Assembly (NCBI GenBank): GCA_963575745.1
Contig: CAUYUJ010021142.1
Location: 1-64,000 of the forward strand
Reading direction: 5' to 3'
Source: Prorocentrum cordatum
Lineage: Eukaryota; Sar; Dinophyceae; Prorocentrales; Prorocentraceae
Length of the DNA: 64,000 nt
Each line of letters opens with the position of its first letter. The stretch's first letter is position 1. Of this stretch, positions 10,098 to 20,206 are shown in pieces. The translations under genes were made by a program, and so were the position numbers. The notes under the pieces were generated by a model, which saw only the letters and a program-made list of their open reading frames with translations, made no database searches and was not told the origin of the DNA.

Positions 10098-10237
10098 AGA
10101 AAACCTGGACCTCTTTCCGGGAGCCGGTTTTGGTCCAGAATCGTTATTTGACGGTCCCGAGACCTGGCGAGGGCCCCCCGAGGCCGAAAACGGCCACACA
10201 CCGACCGCTCAAATTTTGTTGGGAGCGTCGGATCTCT
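10098..10237 (+). mobile_element. Family B element copy 1
   Basis: Core TTTGACGGTCCCGAGACCTGG, then GGCCGAAAAC, ending in a small hairpin and GCGTCGGATCTCTGGG. It is bracketed by identical 13-mers GGGTAGATTCCAA at 10,085-10,097 and 10,238-10,250, probable target duplications. Confidence 0.75.
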
Positions 10238-10261
10238 GGGTAGATTCCAAGAAGGACGATG

Positions 10262-10480
10262 ACAGGGGATATGTCGACCCCATCCCAGGCTTCGTAGGGC
10301 TTTCGACTGGACCAAGACTTTGGGGCACGACCCTGAGATATACGATGGGGGGGCGTCCATCCTCGATACATTGGGTGCGCCCGAATAGCCCCGTTGGAGT
10401 GTATCCCAAAATTCCCCTCCTTTTTTCCTGAGCGGCTCCGCCTTCCGTCGAAAGGTCGGGGGCTGGGGGAGAAACGAACA
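10262..10480 (+). repeat. Dispersed repeat, family I copy 1
   Basis: Shares GGGATATGTCGACCCC, ATATACGATGGGGG, CCGAATAGCCCC and TCCTGAGCGGC with 33,595-33,805 over about 210 bp. No common frame. Confidence 0.75.
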
Positions 10481-10499
10481 GCCTGCGAAGAGACGAGGG

Positions 10500-10660
10500 G
10501 TGGAGGACGAGCGAGCCGGGGCGCTGCAGATGGAGGGAGGGGAGGAAGGGAGGAGGGAGGGAGGGAGGGGGGGGGGAGGGAGGAGGAGGGAAGTGGAGAG
10601 AGGGAGGAGGGAGGAGGAGGGAGGAGGAGGAAGAGGAGGAAGAGGACGAGCGAGCCGGGC
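10500..10660. repeat. Purine-rich GGGA/GGA tract
   Basis: GGAGG and GGGAGG words, interrupted. GC-rich unassigned DNA follows to about 10,840. Confidence 0.85.
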
Positions 10661-10854
10661 CACGCTGTGCGCCGCACGGTCCCGCGGGGGCCCGGCAGGG
10701 ACCAGACCTCCGTGCGCGGACCGCCGCGAGGGTGGGCAGTGCGCTCTGCACGCGAGGAGCCCGGCGGCGCGCCACGGGCCCGCACGGAGCCTGCGCACCC
10801 CCACCGTGCCTGGCCAGGGCCACCCTGGGCATTTGCTTCTTTGTTCATTGATTC

Positions 10855-11100
10855 CCTCTCTAATTTCCTCTTCTTCTTCTTATTGCTTTTCTTCTGCTTG
10901 TGTTTATTATTACTATTGTTCTTATGACTAGTATTATTATTATTAGTATTATTAAGATTATTATTTTTTATTCGCATTCTTATTATTACCATTATCATTA
11001 TTATTATTACTATTATTATTATTACTATCAGTAGTATTATTATTAAAACTATTCTTATGATTAGTATTACTATTATTATTAAATGTGTCGTCTTCTTCGT
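10855..11100. repeat. AT-rich degenerate TTA/TTC triplets
   Basis: Degenerate ATT and CTT triplets with ACTAGT interruptions, sharply AT-rich against GC-rich surroundings. A related block on the opposite strand lies at 25,240-25,640. Confidence 0.85.
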
Positions 11101-11316
11101 GTCCCTTTCTGATTACTCGTCGTCACCTTCACGATCTGCTGATTAAAACCACTATATGTTTGTTATTTTCTTGTACTGTTCTTCTTCTTCTTCCGCCTAC
11201 GCCGCAAACGCTTGGTAACAGAAGGGCCCCTGAAGCTCGACCCGAGGCCAAAAAGCGTCCCGTGCGCATGGCGAGCGCCGTTCGCGCGTGCCGGGGCCAT
11301 CCTGGGGCCTGGCATT

Positions 11317-11472
11317 AGGTCGGGCATGTCCTCCTACAGGCGGATTTTTGGCGAGCAATGAAAACGAATCAAAACATACACCAACATAGTCAAAGATTTC
11401 AAGATATCGTCCCCAGATTCTTTGTACACTATTCTTGAATATTCCTCCCATAGAGGGACAGGCCCGACTGAA
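11317..11472 (+). mobile_element. TIR element, family A copy 1
   Basis: 156 bp. Left end AGGTCGGGCATGTCCTCCTA, right end TAGAGGGACAGGCCCGACTG. AT-richer interior. Flanks GCCTGGCATT and CCCTGGCATG match at 8 of 10, supporting a 10-bp target duplication. Confidence 0.85.
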
Positions 11473-11655
11473 CCCTGGCATGCCGGGATCAATCAGCATC
11501 AGATCGATGGATCGGCTCGGATCGAGCGTCCAATCGGGCCCTACAGGCACGGGGTCGGGATCGGATCGGATCGGATCGGGCTGCGCCGAGATGCACATCA
11601 ACGCCTCGCACGCATCCCAGACATGCAACGCTGCGTCCCTAGAAGTCGATGCTGA

Positions 11656-11656
11656 C

Positions 11657-11740
<84 letters not shown>

Positions 11741-11742
11741 AC

Positions 11743-11782
<40 letters not shown>

Positions 11783-11843
11783 ACTGATACTTATGCTGAT
11801 GCTGATGATGATGATGATGACGATGATGATTATGATGATGATG

Positions 11844-11877
<34 letters not shown>

Positions 11878-11887
11878 CCGCCATCAT
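11656..11887. repeat. (GAT)n followed by (ATC)n, hairpin-forming
   Basis: About 190 bp of GAT with ACT/GCT/TAT interruptions turns at about 11,844 into ATC triplets, so the right end can fold on the left. Frames read poly-Asp, poly-Met or poly-His. Confidence 0.93.
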
Positions 11888-12016
11888 GACACTTTTCCCA
11901 CGACCGACTTTTCATCTTGAGTCGTCTTTTGACGGTCCCGGTGCCCGACGAGGGTCCCCAAGGGCCAAAAATAGCGATAAGTCTACCGTCCAATTTTTGT
12001 GTACGATACGATCATG
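11888..12016 (+). mobile_element. Family B element copy 2 (degenerate)
   Basis: Core CTTGAGTCGTCTTTTGACGG, then GACGAGGGTCCCCAAGGGCC and a decayed terminal hairpin. Ends are approximate. Confidence 0.6.
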
Positions 12017-12320
12017 TCTGGGATCGGTCCGCATCACATCGTCGGAATGTCGGAATCGAACCGAAATCGATGGGATCGAAATTGACACTGCCAGGGCAAT
12101 CCTCAAGGGCGCACAAACTTCGCGCTTCGCGCTGCGCGAAGCGCGAATAACTTCACGCTCTCGCGCCGCCTCCCAGGGGAGAAAAGGCGGATGAGGAATC
12201 GGAGCCGTTCCGCGAAGCGCGCCCTTTAACAACGCCTCGCAAACATCGGTCCGCATTGTATCGTCGGAATGTCGGAATCGAATCGAAAACGATCGGATCG
12301 AAATGGACACTGCCTGAGCT
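12017..12320 (+). repeat. Two copies of a GGAATCGAA repeat with a near-perfect palindrome
   Basis: Units near 12,024-12,110 and 12,243-12,320 share TCGTCGGAATGTCGGAATCG and GACACTGCC. Between them, 12,119-12,147 is an interrupted palindrome with 14-bp arms (TTCGCGCTTCGCGC and inverse). Confidence 0.7.
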
Positions 12321-12326
12321 ACCCTG

Positions 12327-12529
12327 TCGGCGGCGAGCCTGGGGGAGAAAGGAGAAGGGGCGGGCCTTCTCAGAGGACTTGGAAGTCCCCCCGGCCTTCT
12401 GAGAAGTCTCCTAAGCCTTCCCCGAAGACGTAACAAAACGTCCCAGAAGGCGCGAGGGCCTCTGAGAAGTCCCGCCGCCGTCTGAGAAGGCCCTCTCCTT
12501 CTGACTTCCCCCCCCTCGCTCGCCGCCGA
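12327..12529 (+). mobile_element. TIR element, family F copy 2
   Basis: 203 bp with TIRs TCGGCGGCGAGC and GCTCGCCGCCGA and repeated CTTCTGAGAAG hairpins. No GGA expansion inside. Confidence 0.82.
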
Positions 12530-12579
12530 TTGGAGTCGAATCGGCGCCGACCGCATCGAACTGGACACTGCCAAGGCTT

Positions 12580-12928
12580 CAGTCGGGCCTGTCCCCCTAC
12601 GGGGGGATTTTGGACGCAAAATGGAAAACAGTCAGAAACAATACCCTGAAATATCCCAAAATGGTGAAAACATCTTCCCAGGACTGATGTTTGCCTACGG
12701 CAGGTTCGTGTCGTGCCGACCCCAGCGTTGGTTTTTGACACCGCAGGGATCGTTCAACCTTGAATGATCTGCCGCTGCCGCAACGTCCGATCGTTCAACA
12801 TCGATCGATTCTGGGTCGCCGGCGGCGTTCAACCTTGAACGTCCGCGCTGGGGTCGCCGCTGGTCGACACGACGCAAACCTACCGTATCTTTGAAGGTCC
12901 CCCCCGCAGAGGGACAGGCCCGACTTCA
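12580..12928 (+). mobile_element. TIR element, family A copy 2, interrupted
   Basis: Left end CAGTCGGGCCTGTCCCCCTA and right end GCAGAGGGACAGGCCCGACT lie 349 bp apart, against about 156 bp in intact copies. The difference is a second element at 12,696-12,887. No clear target duplication remains. Confidence 0.75.
12696..12887. mobile_element. Nested TIR element inside family A (192 bp)
   Basis: Left TACGGCAGGTTCGTGTCGTG, right inverse ending AAACCTACCGTA; both arms continue to CGACCCCAGCG. Internal GTTCAACCTTGAA words are themselves near-palindromic. Confidence 0.75.
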
Positions 12929-13049
12929 TCCTGAGAGCACGGCGCGCGGAGCGATCCGCCAAGGGGCGACCGCGCGGCTCCCGGCTCGCGCAGGGGGAGG
13001 GCGCCCCCTGAGGCACGCAGAGGAACGGGCCCGCGGCCCGCGATCCCCC

Positions 13050-13265
13050 CCAATACTTTCATGATATTTTCTGGGTGTTCGTCTGCTCCCCCCCCCCACT
13101 GCCCATGTTCCCTCGTAATATTCTCTGCTTTCATGGCCCATATTCCCCCATGGCCCAGGACCCCCCCCCAATACTTTCATGATATTTTCTGGGTGTTCGT
13201 CTGCTCCCCCCCCCCCACTGCCCATGTTCTCTCGTAAGATCCTCCGGGGGAAACCGACGATTACC
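13050..13265 (+). repeat. Tandem duplication of a degenerate family D relative
   Basis: CCCAATACTTTCATGATATT with TCTGGGTGTTCGTCTGCTCC occurs twice, about 120 bp apart, followed by GACGATTACCTGGGTCCGTG. Unassigned GC-rich DNA follows to 13,975; about 13,800-13,890 has family F-like CTTCTGAGAAG words. Confidence 0.6.
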
Positions 13266-13975
13266 TGGGTCCGTGTGCCTTTTTCCTCCCGCCGGCGCAA
13301 GATCGTCCCGGTCTGGCCGATTCTGGGCCACTGGCGACGCTCCACCCGGAACGCCTGGCCCGTGATGGAACCTGTCGTGCACACCATCTTGTCGGGCGCG
13401 GCCTAACCGACGCCCAGCAAACCAAACCTTTCCGTGTCGTCATCCTCGCCGTTCAGGCTTCCCTCCGGCCGCATGCACGCGCCTTGGGGCGAAGCGACGG
13501 GGACGTCACAGAGGGGGATGCTTTGCCAGGGGTCGGACAGGCCGCCCCTGATCTTGGGGCCCAGGGTGGTCTTGGCCAGGCATGGTGGCAACGTGCAGAC
13601 GCCTCCCGCGGAACTGGAGGCGGGGCGAGGGCTCCAAATCGGAGGAGGGCTCGCGGAGACGACCGCGGCTCTCCCGCAGGACGAAGCCAGGCCGAGAATA
13701 ACACTGGGTGAGGACGAGTAGAAGATCTCTGAGATCCGGCGGCTCTGGAGGATGTCTCGGGCGCCGCGGCCGTCTCAAGCCGTTGAGAACGCCCTGGGAG
13801 ACTTCTTGGAAGGAGCCTGCTTCTTATCTAGAGATGAGGCCCGCGCCTTCTGAGAAGCAGGGGTAATTACTTCTAAGAAGGCTTCCCCCCTCCCCCTACG
13901 AGTCGCCAGGATCTCAGGGATCCTCGTCCTAGCCCCGTCCGATCCCGCGCGGCCCAAATCCGTTCCCAGACATGC

Positions 13976-14150
13976 GACGTCCTGATTTTTCAATACGGCG
14001 TCCCCGGAAGTCCAGACCCGTTCCCCTGGGCCGGTTTTTCATCCTGAATCGTTTTTTTTGACGGTACCGGGGCCCGGCGAGGGCCCCACAGGGCCGCAAA
14101 TATCGAACAACCTCCCGTCCTGATGCTTTTACGACGCGATCATGACTGGG
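13976..14150 (+). mobile_element. Family B element copy 3
   Basis: GACGTCCTGATTTTTC at the left, core CCTGAATCG..TTTGACGGTACC, GGGCCCGGCGAGGGCCCC, and a right terminal hairpin region at about 14,117-14,135. Confidence 0.72.
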
Positions 14151-14630
14151 CTCAAAGCCGTCCCTAGACCCTAGACCCCTCCCAGGGGCCCCTATCCTGA
14201 CCCGCTTTCTGCCTGGCCGCCGCGGCAACGACGAGCTTCCCCGAGTAACGCCCCCTAACAATGCGAAAGGAGCACCGGAGAAGGCCGCCGCTGTCTCCAC
14301 TGGCCCTCCTCCAACCGCTTTCGGGTGATAGCTCCCTTGAGATCCTGGCGACTCCAATTTTGCGAGCCAGGCGTTTTCGCTCACTTCGGGACCCTCACAG
14401 ATCGATCCGGCTCGAACAGTGACGCAGAAAGATAGTGTTCAGGGGTCCGGTCGTGGTCTCTGGTGACGTTGCAACTTTTTGCGCAACGTCGGACCTCAAG
14501 CTCGGGCCCCAAATGGCCGTTCGGGGCGATTCCGGCATCGCCGGGACGCCCGTGACGAGGCGCAGCTACTGGGAGTCACCCCAGGACAACTCCGGCATCG
14601 CCGGAACGCCCGCGACGAGCCCAGACCCCC

Positions 14631-14792
14631 GACGTCATGAATTTTTCATGACTTCGACCCCCAGCGGTCTGGACCCATCCCCCGGGACCGGTTTTTCGTC
14701 CTGAGTCGTTTTTTGACGGTCCCGAGGGCCGGTAAGGGTCCCCAGAGGCCAAAAATAGGGAAAAATCTCCCGTCGTGATTTTTTCATGACTC
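14631..14792 (+). mobile_element. Family B element copy 4, hairpin at each end
   Basis: Left hairpin GTCATGAATTTTTCATGAC (14,634-14,652) and right hairpin GTCGTGATTTTTTCATGAC (14,772-14,790) bracket the conserved core (CGTCCTGAGTCG, TTGACGGTCCCGAG). No coding capacity. GC-rich unassigned DNA follows to 15,200. Confidence 0.8.
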
Positions 14793-15205
14793 GAGGGGGT
14801 CTGGGAGGCGCGGCGGATGGGAGCCGCCCGCGGTGCCGAAGGCCGCCGAGCACGCCCCGAGAGCCCTGCGAGGTCGGGGCGGCCCTCCCGGGCGGCCTTC
14901 CAGCGAGGGGGCCCCCTTCGCTCCCTCATGGAGGCCCAGGAGGGCCCAGGATCGGATCGACGAGTCGGATCGGCGATCGACATGAGTCGGAATCGGAAAC
15001 CATCGAAATCGAGTCGAATCGAATCGGAGGGACCGAAACGAGCCCCGGAGGCCCTCCTGGCTGCTCTCCAGAGCGGCCTCCTCGCACGGGGCCCGAGCGC
15101 CCCTCCGAGCGCCGGCCCCTCGCCCCGTCCCCGTGCCGCCGCGTCGCCGGGCGGTGTCCGGCTGCGCTCGCGCAAAAAACAAATCTGGGAGAGGCGATGG
15201 GAAAG

Positions 15206-15330
15206 GGAGGAGGAGGAGGAGGAGGAGGAGGAGGAGGAGGAGGAGGAGGAGGAGGAGGAGGAGGAGGAGGAGGAGGTAGAATTGAGGAGGAGGTGGCGGA
15301 GGAGGGAGGATGAAGGAGGGAGGAGGAGGA
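15206..15330. repeat. GGA tract
   Basis: Pure GGA triplets from about 15,208 to 15,275, then degenerate GGA/GAA. Unassigned DNA follows to 15,673. Confidence 0.93.
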
Positions 15331-15673
15331 GGGAGTCGCTGCCCCAGGGCCAAATCCGGGGGCTTACAGCGCGTCCAAACAAAAAAAAAAGTTCCTCGGG
15401 CGCGCGCTGCTCTCCGATGGGAAGAAGGCAGGCGTGCCCGTGAACAGACCGTGCGCGGCAGCAGCGCGCGCCGCACGAGACTCTCGTCAGTGGCAAGGCC
15501 AAGATTCAGCCAGGGCTCCTTACGACCATGCGGAACGGCTCGTGACCGAGACGGTAAGGCAGAGTGGGAGCAGCGAGAGCATGCTCAGGAGAACCAGAAA
15601 GAGAGCGAGAGCACCAGGCAATCCAGGGCATGAGGGGGGAAGTGTCCCGAGAGAACCCTGGGGCTTGTCCCAA

Positions 15674-15870
15674 TTGGAGGCCTCTCAGACAGAGTCCGAA
15701 TAGATGGGGTCGGAAAATTGCGCCGCATCGCTGATGCATCGGCGATGCACGGGCAATGCATCGGCGACGTCGGCGATGACTCGGCGCCGTCCGCGTGGAG
15801 AAGATCGGGCTCCACATCGAGCCGCATCGCCGATGCATCGGCGATGCGGTACCATCTTCCGACCCCACCT
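15674..15870 (+). mobile_element. TIR-like element, family L copy 1
   Basis: GATGGGGTCGGAAAATTGCG at the left is roughly inverse to GCGGTACCATCTTCCGACCC at the right. The interior is built from CATCGGCGATGC palindromes. The second copy is at 61,517-61,690. Confidence 0.72.
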
Positions 15871-16096
15871 AACTGAGGGCAATTTTTCTGTTTCTTGGGT
15901 AGCGGTCGCTACCCCCGGGGGGAAGGATTCGGGCGGACGGGTAATGGTAACGGCGGCCGCGGCGTGTACCTGCCAGGGTGCGTCCGCGCCACCGGCGCAT
16001 CCATCGCCGGTGTGCACCACAGCATGTAGGGGGGGGGGTCCAGGCCACACCCCCCTGTACAATCGCTGGGGCGAGTGGTGACTTGAGTACGGCAGG

Positions 16097-16260
16097 CTGT
16101 ACAGTCAACCCGTGCAATAAGGACGCGCGATGAGGGTGCAAGGGCCTTGGAAAACCATGTCGACACGTGGCGGGCGGGGCGCGAGGTTGGCCAGCGAAAG
16201 TCGCTAATGATGGGTCGAAGGTGCAAGGATGCAAGGGTGGCCTTGGAAACTTGCTCATCC
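16097..16260 (+). repeat. Family K copy 2, unoccupied site
   Basis: Continuous sequence GGACGCGCGATGAGGGTGCA matches both sides of the 5,682-5,834 insertion, so this copy shows the pre-insertion state. Confidence 0.82.
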
Positions 16261-16354
16261 TTACTATGCGGGCTGACCGCACCGCCGCGCATGCCTCGCA
16301 AACCCAACAAAAATCGCGCGCTGGCGTCTCACTGCCTGTGAACACCACTCGCCA

Positions 16355-16512
16355 TGGGGAAACGGGTCCTGAGGGAAACGGGTCCTGAGGTTTTTCGCCG
16401 CTTTCAGGTACGGGCCCTGGGATTGTCAGAAATCGACTCAGGATGAAGACCTCGTTCTGGGAGAACGACTCAAGGTCCAAGACCCGTTTCCCTCAGGACC
16501 TGGTTCCCCAAT
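16355..16512. repeat. Inverted and tandem GGGAAACGGGTCCTGAGG repeats
   Basis: GGGAAACGGGTCCTGAGG occurs twice in tandem and then inverted (CCCGTTTCCCTCAGGACC) about 130 bp later. Confidence 0.7.
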
Positions 16513-16598
16513 GCTAAGCCACGCCCTCCTCAGCAGACATGAGCGACGAGAGAAGCGGGCCTTGCGCACGATGACATAGCGACTTTACGCCGCGGCTT

Positions 16599-17507
16599 AT
16601 GCGGGGCGCCAGCGTGGCACACCGTGTGGAGACAAGGGCGCTTCCGCGCAATCGACCCCGTTTTCTTCCTCCACTCACTCGGACTCCCGGGGCCTATCCT
16701 GATTCTGGCCAGTGTTTCGAGCTGCGTCGAAACCATGGAATCCGACGTCGTGGAATATGCGACACCGTGCGCGATGACGACCAGGGCTGGGTTCCAATTG
16801 TCTGCGGTATTTCTCGAGCTGGATTGATTTGTGAGGGTCCAGGGTCGGGTCCCGAATCTGGGCGAAACGCGGAACGCCACTTGAGGAACGAAGAAGCAAT
16901 AACCCCGGTCACGAGTAGGTTCCCCGGCCTAGATCCAGAGAGTGGTCCTTCTTTATTGCGGCGCCTTGACCGTGCAAGAGGGGCCAGTCACGAGGATCGA
17001 GCATCAATGTTCGAGGCTTTTAGTTCATTTGTTCAGGGCCTCAGGGCGCCTCGCAGAGACCTCTGGCGGCCCCCTGGGGCCTCCGGGGGCCTGGGCTGCC
17101 TGGAGCAAGTCGTAGAGATGAAACGCGAAAATGCAAAACCCATGGGTGTCCGAATTTCATTGGCGGGCCAGCGGAGCTGGTCGAGGATAGGCTGGCATGG
17201 TGTGAAGATGCAAGGTGCAACTGGCAACGCGCCTAATCTTCACTGGGCACAGTCTGTAGAGCTAGGTGCGACCGAGGACGAAGAGGGCGGGCATCGATCG
17301 CCCGACTCCGCGCTGCGCGCTGAAACGGCCGAAAGACAAACCGAACGATCAAGAACGGCCGTTCTTGTATTGCGTGCTGTGGTAACCGTTCTTGTTATCC
17401 CCCCCTCGTTACTGCTGCTCCAACTCGAGCAGTGGGGCCAAGCTCCAGTCGAGTGCTCTGACTGCGGAGGCGGGCCAGGGGTGGGGGAGAGGTGTGGTGA
17501 GCAGTAA
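16599..17507 (+). CDS. Unrecognised 302-codon open frame
   Basis: I do not recognise this protein. It is the longest plus-strand frame not made of simple repeats. The translation is Arg/Gly/Pro/Ser-rich, mixed in composition, with one hydrophobic stretch near residues 250-265 (VLVLRAVVTVLVIPPSLLLL) and two late CxxC-like cysteines (CSDCGGG). No domain motif, signal peptide or repeat is visible. The ATG is simply the first in the frame. Flanks are repeat DNA. In GC-rich DNA a 900-bp frame can arise by chance, so coding status is doubtful; a retrocopy fragment is the main alternative. Confidence 0.2.
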   Translation: MRGASVAHRVETRALPRNRPRFLPPLTRTPGAYPDSGQCFELRRNHGIRRRGICDTVRDDDQGWVPIVCGISRAGLICEGPGSGPESGRNAERHLRNEEAITPVTSRFPGLDPESGPSLLRRLDRARGASHEDRASMFEAFSSFVQGLRAPRRDLWRPPGASGGLGCLEQVVEMKRENAKPMGVRISLAGQRSWSRIGWHGVKMQGATGNAPNLHWAQSVELGATEDEEGGHRSPDSALRAETAERQTERSRTAVLVLRAVVTVLVIPPSLLLLQLEQWGQAPVECSDCGGGPGVGERCGEQ

Positions 17508-17654
17508 GCAAACGGACGACGCACAAGGGGCAGACATATCTTTAGAAGTCCCTGGGGTTCTCTCTGGAACTCTCGGAGGGCGGAGGGCCCTGGGACTTCT
17601 AGGGTCCCCCTCCACAGTCCCAAAGAGGGGTCAACAACGCCCCAGAGCCTGGAT

Positions 17655-17830
17655 CTTCGGATGATCATTCTGATGATGATGATGACGACGATGGCGATGA
17701 CGATGCTGATGCTGACGATGATGATAGCGGTGTTGGTGATGATGCTGATGATGCTGGTGGCGATGATGACGATGCTGCTGGAGATGATGGCGCTGCTGTC
17801 GGTAATGACGGTGGTGATGACGATGATTCA
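17655..17830. repeat. Degenerate GAT triplets
   Basis: GATGATGATG mixed with GACGATGGC and GATGCTGGTGG. The reverse frames are His/Arg-rich and uninformative. Confidence 0.88.
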
Positions 17831-18210
17831 TGTCATACATTCACATCAGTGGCTCCGACGTCTCAACGAGCACAGCTTGACAGCAAAGAGTTCGGCTCGA
17901 AACTCATTCATTAAACTCGAAGCAATGTCCCTGCTCGCGGCGGTCATGCGGCCTCCACCCTCTGTGGCGGCCTCGAATGCCGACGGGCTTGCAACAAAAA
18001 AACCCAGCCTGAGACCCACGGTTTGACGGGTGAAGAAGCCGAGAGGGGTAATTTAAAGGGGGGGCGGTCACTTCAGATATCGATGCCACTGTCTAGCCTG
18101 CTCCAGAACTCGCCTGCTCGAAACCATCGTGCCAACAAAAACTCGGCTACCTGGGAAGACACTTCTAGCAGCCAGGGGCATAGTGATCATCCCCAAATCA
18201 GACACGACGG

Positions 18211-18268
18211 GGGGAGGAGGAGGAGGAGGAGGAGGAGGAGGAGGAGGAGGAGGAGGAGGAGGAGGAGG
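18211..18268. repeat. (GGA)n tract near the 3' side of the LINE relic
   Basis: About 19 GGA triplets. On the minus strand it gives a poly-Pro run in a frame overlapping the LINE C-terminal region. It may sit in the element's 3' tail. Confidence 0.92.
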
Positions 18269-18558
18269 GTTCTCCTCAACAGAAACCGTCGGTCTTACCG
18301 AAGAAGATCGCGCGCGGCGCGAGGACGAAATATCAAACATATTTGAAGTATTCTCCACTCTGCTGGTGTTGTTCTGGTTGCCGCTGCCGTCGGTATCGGT
18401 GTTTACTGCACGAGCTGCTCCACCCACTCCTGTAGCTCCCGCTCCATGTGAATTGCTGGCGCACGTCCGTACTTCCGCTTCGCTCCAGTCGTCTTCAGCG
18501 CTTCGATCAGGTGGACGCGAAACTGTGGGCCCCTCACTGCCAGCGTGAGGCGCTTCTT

Positions 18559-19062
18559 CTATTTCTTGTACATACGGTCGACCTTGCAAAAGATAGCCAA
18601 CTCTGACTTTTGCTCGCAGGTGTAGCTGTCGTAGTCCGTGCACATGTTTTGTACTACCGTCTTCAAAGCCTCTTCCAAAGCTAGAGCTATGACTGCTGCC
18701 AACAAACCTCCCATCGCGTAGATCAGTGGCGGGCCCAGGTCGTGGTTCTTGCCTTTTTGCTTTGCGATCTTTCCGTGCGCCGCCGTCTGCTCGTGAATGC
18801 GAAGGATAATCGGGCTGTCGTTCCTGAGTATCAGCGCGTCGAAGATCACGCTGCTCATGTCCCTGCTCTGTTGCGCGCGCCGAAGAAGCTGCTTTGCGAT
18901 CAGGCACCTCAACATCTTGGTGTGACGAGGGGGTTGGGTTTTTGCTGCCTCCATGGTCTTCTTTTTGCCGTCGGCGTCTTCCTTCTCCGTGCATTGGCGC
19001 TGGTTCCTTTGAAATCCCTCCATCGTTATGTCTTGACTGCTTGTCTGTAGGAGCGCCGGCAT
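18559..19062 (-). pseudogene. LINE C-terminal domain
   Basis: 167 codons. After a basic N-terminus, residues about 49-165 form the conserved part: LRCLIAKQLLRRAQQSRDM, a helical stretch, then KGKNHDLGPPLIYAMGGLLA and a tail with several Lys and Cys. From memory, dinoflagellate LINE proteins end with this combination (a QQ-RDL helix, then a GPP-containing motif before an Ala/Leu helix). Its biochemical role is not known to me. It follows the zinc fingers in a different frame, so one or more indels separate them. The first ATG is arbitrary; in an intact element this would be internal to one polyprotein. Confidence 0.6.
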
Positions 19063-19096
19063 AGTCCAAGATCGGAGGTGGTGTCGGTAAATGCGA

Positions 19097-19810
19097 CTAC
19101 TGATGGTGCTCGTACAAGGAGGCCAGGTCCGAAAAGGATGCGTGGCACAGAGAGCATGTTGGGTCTGGGACTGTTTGTAAAGGCCATTCCATCGTGTTCC
19201 TTCCCATTTTGCATCGGCCCTGGGCGTACGCGAAAACTAAATGATTTTGTGCACATAGTCTGCTTTTCAACACCGTGTAACAATTCGGGCATTGGTTCGT
19301 GATCGCGCTGCTTGGGATCGTGAAACGAAATTTGTGTCGGGCTGCTTGATGAGTTGTAAGGTGCCGGCAGCTGGGGAAAACTTGATCGCAACTTGTGCCG
19401 GTTTCGTGATCTATAAGTTCGCATTTGTATTCCTTGGGGTTCACGTCAATCATGCCACTTGGCTGGTCAATGAAGCGGGTCCATATTGCGCTCCCTGGGG
19501 TATGGGCTGCTGCTCTTAGGGTAGCTGGATCTACTCGTGAGAATTCTCGTTCAGCCTCAGAGTTCGGCGTGAGGAGGTCCTTCCAGGACTCATTCGAGAG
19601 GGCCCAGGTCTCCCAGAAGGTCTCGGTGCCACTGATGTCCCTGAAGAGGTTCAAGTCCCGAGCGAACTCATGGGCCCATGGGTTAGCTTTAGCTTCTAGT
19701 CGGCCTTGTTTGTCCAACGTCGGGGGCTCACTCGGGATATGTCCAAAAATAGCGACCATAATTTGTTGGTGTGCGACTAACGACACATCGACTGCAAGCA
19801 TTTTATTCAT
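19097..19810 (-). pseudogene. LINE zinc-finger region (three Cys/His fingers)
   Basis: 237 codons. Finger 1: C130, C141, H154, H159. Finger 2: C174, C177 with H190 downstream (TNQCPNCYTVLKSR). Finger 3: C219, C222, H235, H236 (CSLCHASFSDLASLYEHH). The spacing with the phrase TNQCPNC is typical, from memory, of the region C-terminal to the reverse transcriptase in dinoflagellate LINEs, where the fingers presumably bind nucleic acid during target-primed reverse transcription (inference). Residues 1-129 are mixed and contain WAHEFARDLNLFRDISGTET. It is separated from the transcriptase by the minisatellite. The frame ends just after finger 3. Confidence 0.65.
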
Positions 19811-20206
19811 CTGACCGCAGTTTCTGTCAACTCAAGCGCTTCGAGCCCCGAAACTCCTGCCTCCACCACCTCCCCCAAGAAAATGTATCGCTTGAACTCC
19901 CAGAGCCTTCTCTCCATCCAAAACTTGCCAAGCTGACGCCATCCCACTGTCATAGAACGGATACGGATCGAGACCTCTAATTGATTACTGGCCGTCACCG
20001 TATATCTGGCTCCCAAGTGGCGTGCATCCGAAACTACCTGACCCTGAGAAGAGGGGCAGATTTCCTAAAGCGTCCGACTCTCGATGTGCGATCCGAGAGA
20101 GGGGACGGTGTCTTTTTCCCAACCATCCTGTGGTGTTGGGTCCTCGTTTTGAAGAGACGGTCCCCGCGTTCTCCTCCTCTCCTCCTCCTCCCCCTCCTTC
20201 CTACCG